Of a stretch of 64,000 nucleotides of DNA, positions 58,825-64,000 are shown one piece after another (position 1 is the stretch's first letter; each line of letters opens with the position of its first letter). The DNA lies in contig OY829328.1 in NCBI GenBank assembly GCA_963691655.1, positions 71,986,400 through 72,050,399 of the forward strand, given 5' to 3'. This DNA comes from Toxonevra muliebris (Eukaryota; Arthropoda; Insecta; Diptera; Pallopteridae). A program made the translations under genes and the position numbers. Under the pieces are notes generated by a model, which was not told the origin of the DNA, did not search any database, and saw only the letters and a list, made by a program, of their open reading frames with translations.

Positions 58825-61800
58825 ATGAATAGTAAGTATTATTATTGAAAAAAGGACGAGAAACAAAGAATTAAAGGATGAGCTCCTCAACGTAGAAGTG
58901 AATATAAAATTGAAGATGTTAGAAATAGAAAAAAAAACTAAGGCAGCTAATGAACCTCATACTGATGATTCGTGTTCGTAAACTTCGTTAGATATTTCTT
59001 CATATTTTAGGGAAAGTAATACTAATTTTTAATATTGTGATACTGATTGGCTGTGTAATATTGGAAAATTTCCAGGGGTTATTTGAGGCTGAGTTTGATA
59101 GCAACCATTTAATTGTGACTCATTTTAATTTGATCTCAAACTCTACGAATTTATTTGTTAGGATTAAAAAGTAGCTGTCTATATTTAACTTTGACTTTTT
59201 CTCGGCATATTTATTTTTTAGAATAAAATTGTAAAAAATATTTAAAGTATTTCTTTTAATGCTCTTTTTAACCCCTTCACTGTTAGTGACCTTTACAGAG
59301 GATAAAAAAAATGTGGGTAGTAATAGTAGCATATAAAAAACCAAAATGCTTTACCCAATATGATATGAGTATCAATGGGTATTCTAAGGTTTTTTTTGAA
59401 ACGCTGAATTTGAATCTATGGTCGAAATCAGAAAATTAAAAATGGCGGCTTCAAAATAGAAACCAAAAAAAATTTAATCTAGTACATTAAGGACGAGCGG
59501 GAACCAAAGTATATAGATCAAGAAAGTAACTTAAGAAAAAATTGTTTTTGAACCTGGCTTAGGAACAGCTCAGCGACAAGGTGTCATAAGGCACCACTAA
59601 GCATTACTGCCTAAGCTTTCTTGGGAGTTTTTGGGGTCGCTGAATCCGAATATTTGGTTCAAATTCAAGAACTCAAAATGACGCCTTCAAAATGGCGGCC
59701 AAAAAGTTTTTAAGTAAACGGGTCACTGGATCCAAATATTTGGCCAAAATTAAAGAATTCAAAATGGCGGCTTTATAATGGGAACCAAAAAATTTTGAAG
59801 TAAAAGGATTTGGCAGAGAATTTGTGCCCGGAGGGTTTTGGGGTCCCTGAATCGTCATATTGGGAAAAATTAAAAATTCAAAATGGAGGCTTCTAAAGTT
59901 TGGAAGAGATGCAATGTGTTTTAACGCCAAAAAAAAAAATTAAAATCCAAAAAAAAAAAAAAAAAAAATGGAGTCGTTACCGCCGAACGGGAAGTTCGTG
60001 TTTCTGACTGAGAATGACGTCAAAAACTCAAATAAGCATTTGCAGTTTGATTAGTTAAATTTAGACCGCCATTTTGAAAACGTCATTTTAAATTTTTACC
60101 AAAGACTCGGATTCAGCAACCGAAAAAAGCCCATGGGTAAACATTTAAAATTTTTTTTTGTCGCCATTTTAAGTTTTTTAACTTTGACAAAAGATTTAAA
60201 TGAGGGGGGGGCAATTTTGATTTGCATATTCACGTTTACTGCCGACGCAATGATGTAACACATACACTATAAGCTACTTTGTGTAGTGTACGAAATATTG
60301 ACGAACAATAGGCGTTTTTCTTTTTTAACTCAGAACACGGAGTAGAGCACGAGCACACCGAGCACGCTCTGACAACTCTGATTTAATTTTAAAACGCATA
60401 GAGCACGAACTGTCGGATGACAGCTATTTATAATCAAGTTTATTTTTCAATAAAGTTTTTTTCAGTCGTTTTGATTTTTTTTTGTGCAAAATGGATAAAT
60501 TAATTATTTTTAGCCCTTGTTCGCCATTTCAAATAGCTGCAACACTGTCAAAATATTTTTTGCAATCGTGCTCTGTCTGCTCAGTCAATTAATTCTGAGC
60601 ACGTCTGATCGCAAAAAGTAACACAATTACGTGTGCTCTGAGTGCTCAAAGTTAAAAAGAAACACGATTACGTTTTTTGACAACTCGTGCTCTGCTCAGA
60701 GCTAATAAAGAAAAACGTCTAATGGCATTCAGCCGAAGGGTGAGAGCAATTTCGTCAACGCAAATCATGTCAGCTAACATCAATGAGTACATGAGTAGAA
60801 ACTTAGAAGATTTTTCAGTAACTTTGACAAGATGATGCCTCACAGATAGTAATATTGTCTTGCTCTTACAAAACTATTTCTAATTACACTTTCCATAAGA
60901 AAAAGCACGACAGCAATTCATTTACAGTGTAATTAACAGCAGAGCGCTTTCGTTTTCTTATGCTTGGTTTTCACTATGTCATATTCCCTGTCAAAAAAAG
61001 AGAAAGAGAGAATTTCCTATATAAAATTTGCCAACATGTGGCATTAGAAACCATTGAAAACCAGGCATTAGAAACACACACGAGTATGCATGATTATGTA
61101 TTGGTTTGCCCGACACTGATTTACCCAGTGAGCAAAATCTCCGTAAACGATATCGTTTACGAGAATTTAGCGAAACTTTTGCGGATAAAACTAATGCGAT
61201 CGGATCCGAAAACGATACGAATACGTAACGCAAAAGATAGCTAGCGAGAGTTATGCGAGCTTTTTTTATGAGCCAGAGAAACCGTTTGTTGTCTCCTCTT
61301 CTTATTAATTCTTCATTGTCAGATTCAAGCTTCCAATCTTATCGTTTGCATGCATGTTTATGAACATTAAGGTATGCATGCACAGACGCGACTTTTTCAC
61401 AGCAATGCTGCAGCGTTTTCGGCGCTTCAAAATCTCTTACTTTGAAACCGCTACCTCGCACTGGCGCGATTTTGTTGCTCTGAAGTCGCAGCAGCTGTTT
61501 TACTTTTTGTTTTATTTTTTCTGCGCAAAAAAATTAAAAAAAATTCACTTTTTGCTATAAAATAAAATAAAATGTGATGTCTCTGCATATTTTCTATTAA
61601 CTTTTCCCTATCGAACATTATTCAATAATTTTTTTTGTTAAAAAACTTTCTTATCACAAAAGAAATAAAAAAAAGATGAAGAAGAAAAAAAAAACATCGC
61701 AGTAAAAACGCGATGAGCTGCGTCTTCAGTGCGACAGAACAAAAAATGGTTATGTTCGAAAAACGCTCTGCGACAGTAAAATAATGTGTTGCGTTTTTAC

Positions 61801-62678
61801 AACTTCTGTTGCTGCGACAAAGTCGCGTCTGTGCCTTCATACCTTTAAGCGAATGATTTTGCGACTCTCGACATTTTATTGTGTTGTCTCTCTTGCCTAT
61901 TATTGGTTATTTGTCATATTTATGCTCGCAAAATTATGTTCTTCGTCCACTGGGTAGATTCATATCATGTTTCTTCAGAAATTTTATTTTTCACCACATT
62001 TTCGAAACGAAAACTTTTTTTTCACTACATTGTTAAGGGGTTAAATCACACTTTTGCATAGTTTAGTTAATTTGCCACGTTTTATTTTCCTCGCCTCATA
62101 CTAAAATATAATTTTTTTTTATTTTAAATAGAACTAGCAGCTGTATGCTTCGTTCTCTTCCTTGCTGCTTTCTTTGTATGCGGCGAGACGAAGCCTGGCG
62201 TAAGTGAAATAGCACAAACCACTGGTAAGATTCAATAGAAGTCAAGTTAAAAGAAATTTGTAAAGTATATGTCTTTTATAGCCGATAAAACCGGAGAAGC
62301 TTATGATGCTACTAAGAAGGGTATCGTAAATGCTGCCGAAGCTACAGCTGATAAAACCGGAGAGGCTTATGATGCTACCAAAAAGGGTATCGTAAATGCT
62401 GCCGAAGCTACAGCCGATAAAACCGGAGAGGCTTATGATGCTACCAAGAAGGGTATCGTAAATGCTGCCGAAGCTACAGGAGAAGTAAGTAATTCAAAAT
62501 AATAAAGTTTAGAGATAGTTTTTTAGTAGAATGATCTTAATTTTGTCATTTCTACCCGAAAAAATAATATATTTTTTATTGTATTTAAGTAATTTTGTTT
62601 TCTCTTTTTTTTTGTTTCAAGGCTATTAGCAATGCTTATGATAAAACTAAGAAGGCTATTTCCGGCTTGATCGACTAA
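58825..62678 (+). CDS. Secreted LEA-like protein with expanded 22-residue repeats, type C'
   Basis: Coding exons 58825-58831 (ATGAATA, donor GTAAGT), 62132-62224, 62282-62484 and 62622-62678 (stop TAA); 119 aa. The spliced N-terminus MNKLAAVCFVLFLAAFFVCG is a clear signal peptide, followed by ETKPGVSEIAQTT. Exon 3 holds three near-identical 66-bp tandem units coding ADKTGEAYDAT + KKGIVNAAEAT, that is, six LEA-like 11-mers in a row. The last exon gives NAYDKTKKAIS, GLID. Compared with C, exon 2 is longer by 33 nt and exon 3 by 99 nt. The repeat number is likely to vary between individuals (inference). Intron 1 is 3300 bp with at least three MITEs. Secretion is inferred from sequence only; the role is unknown, stress-protective by LEA analogy. 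Confidence 0.85.
59580..59930. repeat. 'AAATGGCGG' tandem repeat, intron 1 of C'
   Basis: Units with GGGAGTTTTTGGGGTCGCTGAA, AATATTTGG and TTCAAAATGGCGGC repeat about every 105 bases. Counterpart of 23040-23420 in C. Confidence 0.6.
60311..60719. mobile_element. TA-flanked MITE (409 bp), intron 1 of C'
   Basis: GGCGTTTTTCTTTTTTAACTC at the left and GAGCTAATAAAGAAAAACGTC at the right, with AGAGCACGAG / CTCGTGCTCT just inside; TA on both sides (60309-60310 and 60720-60721). Confidence 0.7.
60961..61067. mobile_element. 107-bp MITE (TGCCTGGTTTTCA family), intron 1 of C'
   Basis: TGCTTGGTTTTCACTATG at the left and CATTGAAAACCAGGCA at the right, TTA on both sides. Inverted sister of 54995-55099. 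Confidence 0.8.
61370..61844. mobile_element. Harbinger-like MITE (475 bp), intron 1 of C'
   Basis: AGGTATGCATGCACAGACGC with GACTTT at the left and AAAGTCGCGTCTGTGCCTTC with ATACCT at the right; TTA on both sides (61367-61369 and 61845-61847). Non-coding. Confidence 0.8.
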
Positions 62679-63240
62679 AAAATGAAAAAGTTTTGCCACT
62701 GCCAATATCAACGCAAAAACAAATGGAAAAGCAAAAAAGCGAGCGTAAAATTAAAAATATATATGTAAAAACAAAATTTTTTTAAAAATCAAACAAAAAA
62801 TCACAATTAAATTTTATTCAAAACAAAAAATCAGTTAAAATTAATTAAAACAAGTTTTAAGTTTTATTAAACTACAAAGAAAAACCGAATTGAAATCAAA
62901 GTAACGAATGATAGTTTTGTGGTCGTAGAGTTGAAATTTTTTCCAAAAACAAAAAAAAAAACTTTGTTTTGGGCGTGGCATATTTACGCACATTAGCAAT
63001 TTGTAAAATAGAGCAAATAAAAAAAAAAAAAACGCTAAAAAACAAATGTCCATTACTAAGAAAAATATATTCAAAAAAAGATTAAATAAAAATTAAAATA
63101 AATAAAAAATATTTAAAATATTTATTGAAAAACTATTTTTGCTTTGAGTTAATAAAATAGCATTAAAAAAAAACTCAAGACTACATCATAATGTAAGAAA
63201 AAAATCTGCTCAGAAAAATAACACAAATCGTCTTAAGACA
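62679..63240 (+). other. 3' UTR of C' and following AT-rich sequence
   Basis: Shares the family 3' UTR words (AAATCACAATTAAATTTTAT, ACTCAAGACTACATCATAATG). Several AATAAA hexamers occur (63015, 63095); the true 3' end cannot be chosen from sequence. Confidence 0.5.
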
Positions 63241-64000
63241 GCTTGTAATTTTCTTCAATTAAGAACTAACTACTACAACCAATCGTCGGTTAAAGTTCGG
63301 ATTAGTGCTTAGCCAGACGGAGAAGAAAACGGCCCTTAAACTTTTGTTACAGTGCACTATGGGGAAATTGATCACTTTTTCTGGCCAAAATCTCAAAATT
63401 TAAATCTTCAAAAGAGCAATGCCTTTAACCTTTCTGTAAAGTAGACAGCCCAAACCCAACGGACAAGTACTAGTTTTGTTTATAAAACATCACTCCGCTA
63501 AATAGCAGGCATATGAAATTAAGATTTTTATGGAAATAAATTTTTTAAAAACAAATAAATAAGTGTGCCTGCAAGAAAAAAAAAAAAAAATTAATATTTC
63601 AATATATTCGTGCATAAAAAAATTAAAAAAAAAGAGGATGATACTACAAATTATTGATCTTGATACCCGTTTACCCGGGTTATGCCCGTATACCCACGGG
63701 TTTCGGGTATTACCCGGGTACTATTATTACGGGTAACCGCGAATTTCCGGGTACCCGCAAGTTTTTGGGCACCCGTTGCCAATAGATTGAATTGACTGAA
63801 AAAAGCTTATAAAATTGACAGACTACAAAATCTACTATTTGTTGTATCGCGTAAACGCCTGAACGGAATCCGAAAACAGTAGTAAGTAGTTATAGACAAA
63901 GTAGTAGTAAGGTAGTGCCATATTTCATTCAGTTTATATAGCTAGCATATTTAAAAAATAATTGTATGTAGAAGGCAAGCAATTTTCGGGTACCCGAAAT
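63241..64000. repeat. Spacer ending in ACCCG-rich inverted repeats
   Basis: 63660-63780 is dense in TACCCGGGTA/CGGGTACCCG words, and the window ends in another one (TTCGGGTACCCGAAAT). This may be the left end of an element that continues beyond the window. No gene in the rest. Confidence 0.5.

Noticed and set aside
62269..62502. A stand-alone 77-aa intron-less gene starting MSFIADKTGE
   Set aside because: The ATG lies in the intron just before a clean acceptor (ttttatag), and the frame runs through a GTAAGT donor at 62485. The spliced model explains the sequence better and agrees with five other copies.
1..64000. One giant gene with mutually exclusive alternative cassettes
   Set aside because: Each copy has its own first exon with ATG, its own stop exon and its own poly(A) region, so separate genes are simpler. 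Occasional read-through splicing between copies cannot be excluded from sequence.
63660..64000. ACCCG repeats as telomere-like or CRISPR-like array
   Set aside because: Spacing is irregular, units are inverted and not identical, and there are no spacers; a transposon end is more likely.

Overview
This is non-coding-rich eukaryotic DNA from an insect, most likely a higher fly (Diptera, Brachycera). The reasons are AT-rich intergenic DNA with many catacata/tatgtatg simple runs, short GT-AG introns beside longer ones, arthropod TCAGT-type initiators, and a dense load of short inverted-repeat DNA transposons and broken fly-type LINEs. I cannot name the species; a tephritid-like fly is only a guess. 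No bacterial-style genes, tRNAs, rRNAs or CRISPR arrays were seen.

The real gene content is a tandem family of six small four-exon genes, all on the + strand. They encode LEA-like (late embryogenesis abundant, LEA_4/group-3 style) proteins made almost entirely of 11-residue repeats with the signature ADKTGEAYxAT-KKGIVNAAEAT. There are three types, ordered A-B-C, and the whole trio is repeated: A (1229-1649, first exon left of the window), B (14626-17864), C (22466-25146), then A' (29843-33949), B' (46789-50000) and C' (58825-62678). Exon 1 is a leader plus seven coding bases (ATGAATA or ATGAGTA) followed by GTAAGT. Intron 1 is 2.3-3.7 kb, and three small exons follow. A and B types have no signal peptide (72 and 83 aa, presumed intracellular). 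C types have a hydrophobic signal peptide (75 and 119 aa, presumed secreted). Every length difference between comparable copies is a multiple of 33 nt (11 aa).

Layout: 1-2.1 kb is the 3' part of gene A. 2.2-14.1 kb is repeat-filled spacer (hAT-like MITE, LINE ends, a piggyBac-type element, RNase H relics, a 527-bp TTAA MITE). 14.1-18.8 kb is gene B. 18.8-21.8 kb is spacer. 21.8-25.6 kb is gene C. 25.6-29.25 kb is a probable duplication-junction region with a tandem 271-bp repeat and a 2.16-kb foldback element. 29.3-34.4 kb is A'. 34.5-46.3 kb is spacer with a broken piggyBac transposon, LINE fragments and a hAT MITE. 46.3-50.8 kb is B'. 50.86-54.0 kb is a 3.1-kb foldback element carrying a nested, broken DD37D Tc1/mariner-type transposon. 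54-58.3 kb is MITE-rich spacer. 58.4-63.2 kb is C'. The end holds ACCCG-rich repeat.

Because the A-B-C segment is present twice, each half works as a reference for the other. At least six mobile-element insertions can be matched to an empty site in the paralogous copy, which gives target duplications directly (TTAA, TTA-like, ATAT) and shows that these insertions came after the segmental duplication or hit only one copy. B and B' are nearly identical over about 590 bp, introns included, but diverge outside that tract, which suggests recent gene conversion.
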